8,102 nt of DNA from JBMYQA01 sp049600855 (GTDB lineage Bacteria > Bacteroidota > Bacteroidia > Cytophagales > Flammeovirgaceae). Where the stretch lies: positions 1-8,102 of the forward strand of contig JBMYQA010000280.1 in assembly GCA_049600855.1 (NCBI GenBank). Reading direction: 5' to 3'. This document shows, in pieces, positions 1 to 7,702 of the stretch. The stretch's first letter is position 1; each line of letters opens with the position of its first letter. The position numbers and the translations under genes were made by a program. A model generated the notes under the pieces. That model searched no databases. It was not told where the DNA came from and saw only the letters and a program-made list of their open reading frames with translations.

Positions 1-1829
1 TGAAATGTTCGGTCAATAATCAATTTCAAATCCACAGCTTCATAGACCTCATTGATATTATTCTTGATTCGGAGTGTTGTATTTAGGTCTTTGATAACGA
101 TATCAATATCGTTGGCAGATCGCTTAATTTTAGGCCATAACATGCGTTTTTCGTCTTCAGTAGTGCTATTTTCATACAATTGAAAGAGGCCAAGTAAACG
201 TGCAACAGGGCCCCTAATATTGTGGGCAATCACGTAATTGAATTGTTCGAGCTGTGTGTTGTTTTGAATCAGCTCTTTATTTTTAATCACCAATTCGTGG
301 GTTCTATGTGTGACTTGTTCAATCAATTGTTCTTTGTCAAATTGCAGCTTTTGATTTTGAGATTTTATCTTTTGTTCATCAACCACAAGCGCTTCTAGTA
401 GCTCTTGGAATACGCCTTCGCGCTTGATTAATTCATTATTTTTGGAATGAATAGCATGACTTTGTGCTTCAATTTGCTGTTTCTGTTGGCTGATTTCCTC
501 ATTCTTTTTATTCAGTAACAGGTTAATGTTCTTTTCTTTGTGATAGCTGATCCAAATGTAGACAAAGGCAATAGTTAAAATACCACCTCCGACCATGGCC
601 ACCCATAATTTGAGTTGTTGGTTTTTAGCAGTAAGCTCCCGTTCTTTTTTTAAGCTGATGACTTCTTTTTCCTTCTTTTCAAAATCATGATGGAGCTGAA
701 TGTCCAATATCTCCGATTCCTTATTAATCTGAAAAAGTGAATCTTGCCAAATGAAGCTGGTTTCAAGAAACTCAAAGGCTTTCTGATGATTTCCCAGCTG
801 ATTGTTTACCATGGCCAAATTTTTATACGTACGTATAATCACATCTAATCGACACTTACTTCGGTGGTTTTCAATGATTTTTAGCGCTTCTTCATAATAG
901 CGATAAGCCTGATGAGTTTTATTTTCTTTAATGGCAATGTTACCTAACTGATTAAGTGTTGTTATACTATTATTGTATTCGAGGAATTTTTGAGAATAAG
1001 CTAAATCTTCTTTGAGTAAAGGGATAGCCTGTTGGTAATCACCTTGTAGTAGGTATACATCTCCAATATTTCCTTTTGCGATGCCTATCCAAATGGTATC
1101 TTTATAAGTGGTGGCGAGTTGTATGGCTTTTTCAAAACTCTTGATGGCAAGCTCATACTGCTTTTCGCGTTCTGCAATTAATCCAACGGTATTAATGATG
1201 CTAATCTGTATGCGAGGGGTTAAATAGTTTAAGTCTCCTTCCATTAATTTGGAAAGGTAGATTTTTGAAGTCTTCAGGTTGTCGCCCCAATAATGAAGCA
1301 TCGCTACTTGATAATTGCATTCTGCTGCATCTTCCACAAAACCCAAAGAGTCATAAATCAGTAAAGCCTCTAAAGAATAGTTCAGGGCGGCAGCCTTTTT
1401 TTTGTTGTAGGTATACATTATCCGCCGTCCGATAAAAGAGGCTGCATCTGCAATAGCTAAGGTATGACCAGTTGCTTTCACATCTTGATAGAGGTGGAGG
1501 GCTTCCTCTAAATCTACTTTATTAAAATATTTTCCTTGTAGTACTAGCTTGGTTAACTGTGCTAAATAACGAGTGACTTGTGGTTTTCCTTTTACAGACG
1601 TTTCGATTCTGTTTAATAATTGTAAAACAGCGGCTTCAGAAATGCTATGTCTAGGAGGAGAATATTCCTTGATTTTTGCGAACAGTGCCCTACTTTCATA
1701 AATTGTACTGTGTGGTAATTGGTCAAATAACGAATCGAGTTTATGCTGACCAAAAATAAATTGAGGGCTTAACCATGAAGCAAAAAGTACAAGAAATAAA
1801 AGAAGACATTTGTGTTGTCTTGTTGTCAT
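1..1829 (-). CDS. TPR-containing sensor histidine kinase, N-terminal 609 residues (3' end beyond window)
   Basis: The frame is open from an ATG at 1829-1827 to the left edge; the last full codon is 3-5. Seen in the translation: a signal peptide (about residues 1-27, hydrophobic LLLFLVLFASWL), a TPR-rich helical sensor region (about 100-366, for example GNIGDVYLLQGDYQQAI and QLGNIAIKENKTHQAY), a charged coiled coil (about 368-405), one transmembrane helix (about 407-428, AMVGGGILTIAFVYIWI), a second coiled coil (about 430-530) and a HisKA H-box FNYVIAHNIRGPVARLLGL with phospho-acceptor His536. This is a common Bacteroidota layout: periplasmic TPR sensor, cytoplasmic coiled-coil linker, dimerisation/phosphotransfer domain. 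The HATPase domain should follow outside the window, and the partner regulator is not visible. The signal, and which side the TPRs face, are inferred. A weak promoter candidate is TTCG (1947-1950) and TATTTTTC (1919-1926), read on the minus strand, 20 bp apart. No frameshift is seen. Confidence 0.93.
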   Translation of the reverse strand, partial: MTTRQHKCLLLFLVLFASWLSPQFIFGQHKLDSLFDQLPHSTIYESRALFAKIKEYSPPRHSISEAAVLQLLNRIETSVKGKPQVTRYLAQLTKLVLQGKYFNKVDLEEALHLYQDVKATGHTLAIADAASFIGRRIMYTYNKKKAAALNYSLEALLIYDSLGFVEDAAECNYQVAMLHYWGDNLKTSKIYLSKLMEGDLNYLTPRIQISIINTVGLIAEREKQYELAIKSFEKAIQLATTYKDTIWIGIAKGNIGDVYLLQGDYQQAIPLLKEDLAYSQKFLEYNNSITTLNQLGNIAIKENKTHQAYRYYEEALKIIENHRSKCRLDVIIRTYKNLAMVNNQLGNHQKAFEFLETSFIWQDSLFQINKESEILDIQLHHDFEKKEKEVISLKKERELTAKNQQLKLWVAMVGGGILTIAFVYIWISYHKEKNINLLLNKKNEEISQQKQQIEAQSHAIHSKNNELIKREGVFQELLEALVVDEQKIKSQNQKLQFDKEQLIEQVTHRTHELVIKNKELIQNNTQLEQFNYVIAHNIRGPVARLLGLFQLYENSTTEDEKRMLWPKIKRSANDIDIVIKDLNTTLRIKNNINEVYEAVDLKLIIDRTF

Positions 1830-1990
1830 AGTTGAGTTATCCAAAGAAGCTGATCTATTGTAATGATACTAATGTGTATAGTTAGGGTGATATTTTTATA
1901 CTGGGCAATGTAATAGGAGAAAAATACAAGTTTATTTACAGATAAACGAATGATGAAAGTGGTAATTATGTAAGTTACCAGAATAAATTC

Positions 1991-2025
1991 AAAAGTCCCT
2001 GCAAACGTATTTTACAGGGACTTTA
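1991..2025 (-). terminator. Hairpin terminator downstream of the S46 peptidase gene
   Basis: Perfect 10-bp inverted repeat AAAGTCCCTG (1992-2001) / CAGGGACTTT (2015-2024) with a 13-nt loop, starting 23 bp past the peptidase stop codon. Read on the minus strand, the GC-rich stem ends in ACTTTT and runs into AT-rich DNA, which fits intrinsic termination with a modest U-tract. The position makes it the 3' end of the peptidase transcript and separates it from the kinase gene downstream. The A/T ends of the stem also allow some function in the other direction. Confidence 0.75.
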
Positions 2026-2047
2026 ATATAAATAGCTTACTGATGAG

Positions 2048-4210
2048 TTATTTTCTTAATGTCATTTCATCAACAAGGTGTTTGGCATTTGCATATTTGT
2101 CGATAATGAACAGCACATATCTGATATCCACATTGATGCAACGTTGAAGTTCTGGTTCAAAAGCAATATCACCACTCATCGCTTCCCAGTTACCATCAAA
2201 AGCAACACCAATTAACTCTCCTTTTGCATTAATCACAGGACTTCCTGAGTTTCCGCCAGTAATGTCATTATTGGTTAAGAAACAAGTAATTAATTCACCG
2301 TTTTCAGCATACTGACCAAAATCTTTTTTTACGAGTAAATCGTGGAGCTTAGGAGGTACGTGGAATTCTTGATCATTTGGAATCTCTTTTTCAAGAATAC
2401 CTTTGCTTGTAGTAACATAATCGTAATTCACTGCATCTTTGGCTTGGTAAGGAAGTACGGTGCCGTAAGTAAGACGCATGGTGGAGTTGGCATTAGGATA
2501 ATATTTTTTATTCGCATTCATTTTTCGAATACCATCAATGAATAAACGATTACCCTTAGCTATTTTTTGAGTAGCAGGTCCCATTTTAGGGGCAATATTC
2601 GTTCTAAAATTGGTGAAAATGGAGTTAATAGCGGCCATCGCAGGATCTTTACTCAATACTTTAGCAGATGGATCTGCTAAAAATGCATTTAGCTCAGATT
2701 GATCTGCAAAAATTGATTTTTTGAATAATACAGCAGCATACTTTTCAAAGTTACCTTTGTATTTACTGTTTATAGTTGTAAACAGATCAGGATGTTGATT
2801 TTTAGGTACACCTTTGTAATACAGCTCCAATAAAGCTGCAGTTACTTTTTGATCGGTAGGCGCATTGTATTCTTTATAAAAACCTTCGGCTCGTTTCTTT
2901 AAGCTTTCAGCCATTTTCTTGATTTTACCTTGGTCGGGATCACTGGCATTCAAAGCCTCATCAAGTGATAAGAACCTAAACGCAAAGCGTAGAATTTCAG
3001 AACCTAAAGCTGCTTCATTCAGGTAAACTCTTGATAAAGCTAGCTCTTGCATTTCGGCATAGCCTTCTTCCAGTAGTTTAGTGGCCTCTCCGTATTTTTC
3101 CTTTCTGCTCTGATCAGCAGTAACCCATTTGTTGAACTGATCTTCTAAGGCTTTTTTCTTATCGTAGACTTTTAAGCGCTTTAAGCCTGCTTGCTGACCA
3201 ATAAAGTATTTCCAATAATTACTTACCGAAGCATATTTAGAAGCATATTTTAATCGGATTTCTTCACTTTCATCCATGTCTTCTTTAAGCAAATCAAGGC
3301 GTTCTCCTCGGATTTTAACGGTAGTAGGTTGACTTTTCTCTAAAGCCATTTTTACACCATACGAAGAAAGGTAACGATCGGTGCTACCCGGATAGCCCAT
3401 TACCATGGCATAATCTCCTTCTTTTACACCTTTTAATGAGATGGGTAAATGATGCTTAGGCTTCAGTGGAACATTGTTTTCGCTGTAATCTGCTGGTTCA
3501 TTATCTGGGCCAGCATAGATGCGCAACATCGAGAAGTCTCCTGTGTGGCGAGGCCACATCCAGTTGTCAGTATCGCCTCCAAATTTACCTACAGCTTCTG
3601 GCGGAGCACCTACTAATCGTACATCACGGTACGTTTTGTATACAAAAAGGTAAAATTCGTTACCAGCAAAGAAAGATTTTACCTGAACATCATATTTACC
3701 ATCTTCTGACGCTTTGCCTTCAAGCTCTTTAGCTGCTTGGCGAATGGCTCCAGCACGATCAGCATCACTCATCTCATCACTCACATTAGCCAATACTTTT
3801 TCAGTAACATCTTCCATTCTAACCAAAAAGGAGGCGGTTAGACCAGGGTTTGGGAGTTCTGATTTTAGATCCTTGGCCCAAAAACCATCCCGAAGGTAAT
3901 TATTTTCTGTAGTGCTATTGTCTTGAATAACATCATACGCACAATGATGATTAGTCAGGATCAAGCCTTTATCAGAAATGACCTCAGCGGTGCAAAAACC
4001 TCGGCCAAGTCGTACAATCGCATCTTTAAGGCTAGAGTTGTTAATGCTATAAATTTCTTCAGGAGTGAGCTGTAAGCCCTTTTTTTGCATGTCCTCATAG
4101 TTTAATCGTTTGATGAACATGGGGAGCCACATGCCTTCATCAGGAGGGGTTGCATGGGCAAAAAAACTGCTTAGTAAGCATGCAGTTAGCAGCAATATTT
4201 TTCCTTTCAT
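2048..4210 (-). CDS. Secreted S46-family dipeptidyl-peptidase, DPP7-like
   Basis: Serine exopeptidase that removes dipeptides from the N-terminus of oligopeptides in the periplasm or at the cell surface. The 720-residue length is typical of family S46. A signal peptide (MKGKILLLTACLLSSFFAHA, likely cleaved after AHA20) is followed by the mature N-terminus TPPDEGMWLP. The chymotrypsin-like double barrel is split by a long helical domain (about residues 280-570), as usual for S46. Catalytic residues visible by motif are His89 (TNHHCAYD), Asp225 (RHTGDFS) and Ser655 (GGNSGSPV). The S1-determining position is Gly673 (AFDGNWEAMSGD). From family knowledge, Gly here marks DPP7 (hydrophobic or broad P1) and Arg marks DPP11 (Asp/Glu P1). 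Cys73, Cys90, Cys643 and Cys691 could form disulfides. It has its own terminator and a 288-bp upstream gap, so it is probably monocistronic. No frame disruption is seen. Substrate preference is inferred, not shown. Confidence 0.95.
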   Translation of the reverse strand: MKGKILLLTACLLSSFFAHATPPDEGMWLPMFIKRLNYEDMQKKGLQLTPEEIYSINNSSLKDAIVRLGRGFCTAEVISDKGLILTNHHCAYDVIQDNSTTENNYLRDGFWAKDLKSELPNPGLTASFLVRMEDVTEKVLANVSDEMSDADRAGAIRQAAKELEGKASEDGKYDVQVKSFFAGNEFYLFVYKTYRDVRLVGAPPEAVGKFGGDTDNWMWPRHTGDFSMLRIYAGPDNEPADYSENNVPLKPKHHLPISLKGVKEGDYAMVMGYPGSTDRYLSSYGVKMALEKSQPTTVKIRGERLDLLKEDMDESEEIRLKYASKYASVSNYWKYFIGQQAGLKRLKVYDKKKALEDQFNKWVTADQSRKEKYGEATKLLEEGYAEMQELALSRVYLNEAALGSEILRFAFRFLSLDEALNASDPDQGKIKKMAESLKKRAEGFYKEYNAPTDQKVTAALLELYYKGVPKNQHPDLFTTINSKYKGNFEKYAAVLFKKSIFADQSELNAFLADPSAKVLSKDPAMAAINSIFTNFRTNIAPKMGPATQKIAKGNRLFIDGIRKMNANKKYYPNANSTMRLTYGTVLPYQAKDAVNYDYVTTSKGILEKEIPNDQEFHVPPKLHDLLVKKDFGQYAENGELITCFLTNNDITGGNSGSPVINAKGELIGVAFDGNWEAMSGDIAFEPELQRCINVDIRYVLFIIDKYANAKHLVDEMTLRK

Positions 4211-4240
4211 ATGTATTAGATTGTTAAGTTAGGTATTTCA

Positions 4241-4268
4241 GTATATATCAGTTTATGCTGATACACAC
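4241..4268 (-). promoter_or_regulatory. Hairpin in the putative 5' leader of the peptidase gene
   Basis: On the minus-strand transcript, GUGUGUAUCAG (4268-4258) can pair over all 11 positions with CUGAUAUAUAC (4251-4241) around the loop CAUAAA. Two of the pairs are G-U. At DNA level only the inner six pairs (TATCAG/CTGATA) are perfect, so the longer stem exists only in RNA of the peptidase strand. The hairpin ends 31 nt upstream of the ATG. It could be a leader structure affecting mRNA stability or translation, or the inner palindrome could be a protein-binding site. The function is unknown. Whether it is transcribed depends on a start site upstream, and the only candidate I see there (4303-4333) is weak. 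Confidence 0.4.
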
Positions 4269-4427
4269 TGGTATACAGTTGAATTAAGAATTACTTAGTG
4301 GATAATTTTAATTAAGTGGTATTAACTTTCAAAAGTGCCAAATTATTTTAAAAATCTAAATCGTTTTTGATTAGAGGTTAAAATAGTAGTTTTTGTAGGT
4401 TGTTATCCTAAATTATCGGACACAAAA

Positions 4428-4460
4428 ATGGACAAGGAAACTCCTTGTCCATGTGTTTTT
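4428..4460 (-). terminator. Strong hairpin terminator of the GH13 gene (probably bidirectional)
   Basis: Perfect inverted repeat ATGGACAAGG (4428-4437) / CCTTGTCCAT (4443-4452), with one further A-T pair inside, enclosing a tiny loop. On the minus strand it lies about 47 bp past the GH13 stop codon and is followed by TTTTTGTG, a normal U-tract. On the plus strand it is followed by GTGTTTTTT, so it can also stop transcription from the other side, although no plus-strand gene ends here. It insulates the peptidase gene from the GH13 gene. Confidence 0.85.
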
Positions 4461-4498
4461 TGCAAATATCAATATTTTATCTATTTCCCCAAGTATTA

Positions 4499-6196
4499 TT
4501 ACTGGATTTCAAACACTAATGCCTGACTTGGTAGCAACCGCATTGGAATGCCTTTAGTGACGGTCTCCTGAGGGGTTAAGTTGAATTTAATTCCTGTTTT
4601 ACAAAAGATATCTATTCCGATTAATGGGGTATATTGGTGTAGTCCGACTGTTTCGTAAACATGCTTTGATAGTTTTAAGTGAATACGGAACTCTGTACTT
4701 TTATCGAAGTTGATAACAAAAAGTAGTTTTTGTTGTCCACTATGTCTAAAATAAGCATAAACTTTATCCGAAGGATAGTGCGGAGAATTGAGGTTTAAAT
4801 ATTGTAGGTCGTAAAACTCTCCTGCATAAACTGCTGGATAGTCCTTACAAAGCGTGAGTATGTTACTGTATTTTTCACGGAGTCGGATTTGCCATTTCTC
4901 TAATTTTCCTCCATCAAATTTTCCATTATTCATCCATTTTTGATGTTCAGGCACTCCACAATAATCGAAAATGGAAGTTCTGCCATCATCTCCACTAAAG
5001 CCACTTTCCCCTTCTGCAGATTCACCTACTTCTTGCCCAAAGTAAATCATGACAGGACCTTTATTTAAGGTTGCTGTTACGACCATCGCAGGGAGGGCAG
5101 CAAAAGCATCAATCGCGAATTTATTAGAGGCAACTCGTTGTTCATCATGATTTTCTAAAAATCGAAGCATATGAGTTTCCAATCCCTCTTGTGAACGCCA
5201 ACATTGCGTAATGGCATCCACAGAGGCGTTGTGTTCAGTGATTGCCCTGAGTGAATCATATAACTCAACCTTATCGTACAGGTAATCAAACTGGCCTGCA
5301 TAAATAAATTCACGGTAACGAGCTGGGTTATAGATTTCGGCAATGAAAATCATGGAAGGGTAAGCCGCTTTTATTGTTGGAATTACCCATTCCCAAAAAG
5401 CCAAAGGCACCATTTCAGCCATATCACATCGAAAACCATCTACCCCTTTCTTCGACCAATACAATAAGACATCTAGCATCATGTGCCAAGTCTTCGGAAT
5501 GGGGTTAAAGTACTGAGAGCCATCAGCCAAATAATCTACACCATAATTCAATTTTACCGTTTCATACCAATCAAATTCAGATGGGCGGTTATGAAACACA
5601 TCATTACCCGTTGCTTTGGCAGGATATTCTTGATAAGCAGCAATATTTTTAACCGTCATGCCATTTAACTCAAGTGCTTGATCAGGAATGTAGTAAAAGT
5701 TATTATTCGGCGAAAATTGCATAGTTGGATCATCGTGCTCTCCAAAATCGGTCACTTCTTTGGGTTTTGCATCGGAATAATAAAATCGGGCTACATGGTT
5801 GGGAACGAAATCAATAATCACTTTCAAGCCCTGTTTATGAGTACGCTTTACCAAAGCCTCAAACTCTTTCATTCGATTAGGCACCACATTGGCTAAATCC
5901 GGATTGACATCGTAGTAGTCTTTGATGGCATACGGCGAACCCGCTTTACCTTTAACAACACTTGGATGATCTTTATGAATGCCGTATGTTGTATAATCGG
6001 TTTGTGTGGCATGTTCTATGACCCCTGTATACCATACATGACTCATGCCTAGTTTTTTAATTTCCTTAAGTGCCTTCGTACTTATGTCTGAAAACTTGCC
6101 AACCCCATTTTCCTCTAAGCTCCCATTGAACTTATTATTCGTGTTTTTGTTTCCAAATAAGCGGGTAAAGATTTGATAGATAGCGATCTTACTCAT
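4499..6196 (-). CDS. Cytoplasmic GH13 alpha-amylase-family glycoside hydrolase
   Basis: 565 residues with no signal peptide, so it probably acts in the cytoplasm on alpha-1,4/1,6-glucans such as imported maltodextrins or stored glycogen. The four GH13 signatures are visible: region I DFVPNHV (129-135), region II GFRCDMAEM (254-262) with nucleophile Asp258 and invariant Arg256, region III IFIAEIYNP (283-291) with acid/base Glu287, and region IV FLENHDEQR (346-354) with transition-state stabiliser Asp351. A domain B insertion of about 120 residues separates regions I and II, and a beta-rich C-terminal domain (about 475-565) follows the barrel. The N-terminus (IYQIFTRLFGN) and the YTGVIEHATQTDY segment match, from memory, a widespread uncharacterised GH13 group in Bacteroidota. 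It is transcribed divergently from the DUF547 gene and ends at a strong terminator. The exact activity (hydrolase or transglycosylase) cannot be told from the sequence. Confidence 0.93.
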   Translation of the reverse strand: MSKIAIYQIFTRLFGNKNTNNKFNGSLEENGVGKFSDISTKALKEIKKLGMSHVWYTGVIEHATQTDYTTYGIHKDHPSVVKGKAGSPYAIKDYYDVNPDLANVVPNRMKEFEALVKRTHKQGLKVIIDFVPNHVARFYYSDAKPKEVTDFGEHDDPTMQFSPNNNFYYIPDQALELNGMTVKNIAAYQEYPAKATGNDVFHNRPSEFDWYETVKLNYGVDYLADGSQYFNPIPKTWHMMLDVLLYWSKKGVDGFRCDMAEMVPLAFWEWVIPTIKAAYPSMIFIAEIYNPARYREFIYAGQFDYLYDKVELYDSLRAITEHNASVDAITQCWRSQEGLETHMLRFLENHDEQRVASNKFAIDAFAALPAMVVTATLNKGPVMIYFGQEVGESAEGESGFSGDDGRTSIFDYCGVPEHQKWMNNGKFDGGKLEKWQIRLREKYSNILTLCKDYPAVYAGEFYDLQYLNLNSPHYPSDKVYAYFRHSGQQKLLFVINFDKSTEFRIHLKLSKHVYETVGLHQYTPLIGIDIFCKTGIKFNLTPQETVTKGIPMRLLPSQALVFEIQ

Positions 6197-6202
6197 AATG
6201 TA

Positions 6203-6233
6203 TTGGGTTGAAAATAGATTGGTTCTAAATTAG
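6203..6233 (+). promoter_or_regulatory. Candidate promoter of the DUF547 gene, overlapping the GH13 promoter
   Basis: TTG (6203-6205) is followed after 20 bp by TAAATTAG (6226-6233), one fixed base off the -7 consensus TAnnTTTG. It overlaps the minus-strand -7 box because the segment CTAAATTAG is nearly self-complementary. The predicted start near 6240 gives a leader of 50-74 nt depending on the start codon. It is weaker than the opposing candidate because the -33 element is only TTG. Confidence 0.27.
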
Positions 6234-6255
6234 GGTAGAAAACTTTTCTCACAAA
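6225..6255 (-). promoter_or_regulatory. Candidate promoter of the GH13 gene (Bacteroidota type)
   Basis: Read on the minus strand, TTTG (6255-6252) is followed after exactly 19 bp by TAATTTAG (6232-6225), which matches the Bacteroidota -7 consensus TAnnTTTG in five of its six fixed bases. The predicted start near 6218-6220 gives a leader of about 22-24 nt before the ATG at 6196. This is a consensus match only. Confidence 0.42.
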
Positions 6256-6289
6256 TGATTTTTAATGATCAATAACTAATTTTTCTCAG

Positions 6290-7009
6290 TTGGAACATTT
6301 AAATAGCTCATATATGCCGCCCAAGATTATCGAGTTAGCCCAAAATTTATTATTAGGCGTAAAAAAAGGAGAAGAGGTCACTGGTATCCGTAAAGCGTTA
6401 CATGAATTGGATGAGGGAGCGCTGCTGAGCTTCATGACGAATGATTCATCTAAAGTCGCGTTTTGGTTGAATATTTATAATGCGTTTATTCAACTGATCA
6501 TTAAAGAACAGCCCGAGTTGCATCGTAAAGGAAAAGCATTTTTTACCAAAAAGGTCATTTCAATTGCCTGTCACGAAATAAGCTTTGACGATATAGAGCA
6601 CGGTATTTTAAGAAAAAGAAAGTTTAAATATGGATTGGGCTATATCCCTTCCTTTTTTAATAATGCCTTTGTGTTGCAGCATCAAGTTTCAAGGTTAGAC
6701 TTTAGAATACACTTTGCGTTGAATTGTGGCGCAAAAAGCTGTCCGCCAATTGCTTTTTACTCACCTGCCAATTTGGAAGCAGAGTTGGAAATGGCAACCG
6801 CTGCTTTTTTAGAAACAGAAACTACATTTAATAAAGCCCAAAATACGGTGTATGTAACAAAACTCATGCTTTGGTTTTTAGGGGATTTTGGAGGCCGAAA
6901 AGGAATCCTATCTAAACTGAAACAATATGGAGTAATTCCACAAGATGTTCATCCTAAAATAAGATTTCAAGCTTACGATTGGAGCTTAGCGTTAGCCAAC
7001 TTTGTATAA
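6290..7009 (+). CDS. DUF547 domain-containing protein
   Basis: A 239-residue soluble protein without a signal peptide or membrane segment. It carries the DUF547 signatures in order: FWLNIYNA (58-65), ISFDDIEHGILR (97-108), FRIHFALNCGAKSCPP (138-153) with conserved His141, Cys146 and Cys151, and a C-terminal YDWSLA (229-234). DUF547 is found in bacteria and in plant and animal proteins; its biochemical role is not established to my knowledge. The conserved His and Cys residues suggest a functional site, but that is inference. The frame is limited by a stop at 6266. The first possible start is TTG at 6290, and an ATG at 6314 (residue 9) would lose only eight residues outside the conserved domain, so the start is uncertain. 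The gene is divergent from the GH13 gene. No terminator hairpin follows it, so readthrough into the next gene is possible despite the 215-bp gap. Confidence 0.9.
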   Translation: MEHLNSSYMPPKIIELAQNLLLGVKKGEEVTGIRKALHELDEGALLSFMTNDSSKVAFWLNIYNAFIQLIIKEQPELHRKGKAFFTKKVISIACHEISFDDIEHGILRKRKFKYGLGYIPSFFNNAFVLQHQVSRLDFRIHFALNCGAKSCPPIAFYSPANLEAELEMATAAFLETETTFNKAQNTVYVTKLMLWFLGDFGGRKGILSKLKQYGVIPQDVHPKIRFQAYDWSLALANFV

Positions 7010-7150
7010 TTACCTGCTTAGAAAAAAAAGTAATGGATGTAATACCAGTATATTTTGTAGGTGATAGGTCATGTACTTAGATAAGGCAAATGAAAATCTT
7101 GATATAGTGCAATTCGTCTTTGATAAATACAATTTATTGTAAGCGATCAC

Positions 7151-7181
7151 TTTGTAATAAAATGAAAATAGGTTACATTTA
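7151..7181 (+). promoter_or_regulatory. Candidate promoter of the DUF7832-like/DoxX operon
   Basis: TTTG (7151-7154) and TACATTTA (7174-7181) are separated by exactly 19 bp. The -33 element is a full match and the -7 element matches TAnnTTTG in five of six fixed bases. The predicted start near 7188 gives a leader of about 37 nt before the TTG start at 7225. The rest of the 7010-7224 gap shows nothing else beyond a short palindrome (TACAA/TTGTA, 7128-7141). Confidence 0.42.
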
Positions 7182-7224
7182 TAAGAAATCTACTGCATTA
7201 TAAAACTAATCAACCTCATTTGCT

Positions 7225-7692
7225 TTGGATAATAAAGAAGGCATAATAGATGATGCAAAGGAGCATTTCCGTAGAGGCTTTTCTGTTATGCTCCCTATGG
7301 AAAATGCATTTATGCATATTGGTGTATTTTTAGGTTGGGTAATTGAACGAGAACTTTACAGTGAACTTTTTGCTGATGAAGGAGATACCCAAATTTTTCG
7401 TTTCCTTAATCATGGCTTGAGTTGTGTATTACTTGGTGCAGTTTGGGATGGCTGTGTGAGCTATGAACAACTAAATCAAGAGGGCTTAGATTTTGCCATC
7501 GATTATTATGAAAGCGGGCAATACCTCATTGACTATAAAGAAACACTTGCAAAAAATCTTAAATCGTTATTTCAGGTAAAAGATAATCGCATGAATTATG
7601 AACGCATGCGAAATGTGTTAGATAAGCGTTTCAAAGAATGGAAATTGAAGAAGGGTAATGTCAAAAAATGGAATAAAGTAGAAGCGGTTTAA
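7225..7692 (+). CDS. Small conserved soluble protein resembling DUF7832
   Basis: A 155-residue protein with no signal peptide or membrane helix and a lysine-rich tail. The pattern DDAKEHF (9-15), HIGVFLGW (31-38), DG (75-76), a YYESGQYLIDYKETL block (94-108), LFQVKDN (115-121) and YERMRNVLDKRFKEWK (125-140) resembles, from memory, the family annotated DUF7832, whose members read DDA...HIG.FL.W...YL.DY...D.RF..W. The function of that family is unknown to me. The start is TTG: an in-frame stop at 7207 excludes anything further up, and the next ATG (7288, residue 22) would remove the conserved DDA-x-x-H segment. TTG is therefore favoured by family alignment. The DoxX-like gene follows after 10 bp, so the two are probably co-transcribed. 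The family assignment is moderate, but that this is a real gene is fairly sure. Confidence 0.8.
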   Translation: MDNKEGIIDDAKEHFRRGFSVMLPMENAFMHIGVFLGWVIERELYSELFADEGDTQIFRFLNHGLSCVLLGAVWDGCVSYEQLNQEGLDFAIDYYESGQYLIDYKETLAKNLKSLFQVKDNRMNYERMRNVLDKRFKEWKLKKGNVKKWNKVEAV

Positions 7693-7702
7693 TTGTTTTA
7701 AT

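Noticed and set aside
1961..1979. Imperfect inverted repeat GGTAA/TTACC upstream of the kinase
   Set aside because: The five-bp arms with a nine-base spacer, and the location between a terminator and a weak promoter candidate, do not support a function.
2342..3899. Short plus-strand open frames opposite the peptidase (2342-2545, 3466-3732, 3714-3899)
   Set aside because: They lie fully inside the antisense of a well-supported 720-residue gene and show no recognisable domain.
4178..4210. Lipoprotein signal in the peptidase (LTAC at residues 8-11)
   Set aside because: The sequence fits a lipobox, but the hydrophobic stretch before Cys11 would be only about six residues. The normal signal-peptidase I site AHA/TPP at residue 20 fits family practice better.
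4324..4341. Possible sigma-54 promoter upstream of the peptidase (TTGGCAC on the minus strand)
   Set aside because: The -24-like TGGCAC is present, but at the required spacing the -12 element reads AAAG instead of TTGC.
5155..5896. Short open frames overlapping the GH13 gene on both strands (5155-5343 minus, 5483-5668 plus, 5678-5896 plus)
   Set aside because: They are out-of-frame shadows of a complete GH13 enzyme with all catalytic motifs; their translations show no domain.
7128..7141. Short palindrome TACAA-TTTA-TTGTA in the gap before the DUF7832-like gene
   Set aside because: Five-bp arms made mostly of A/T are expected by chance in this composition, and nothing ties it to a promoter.
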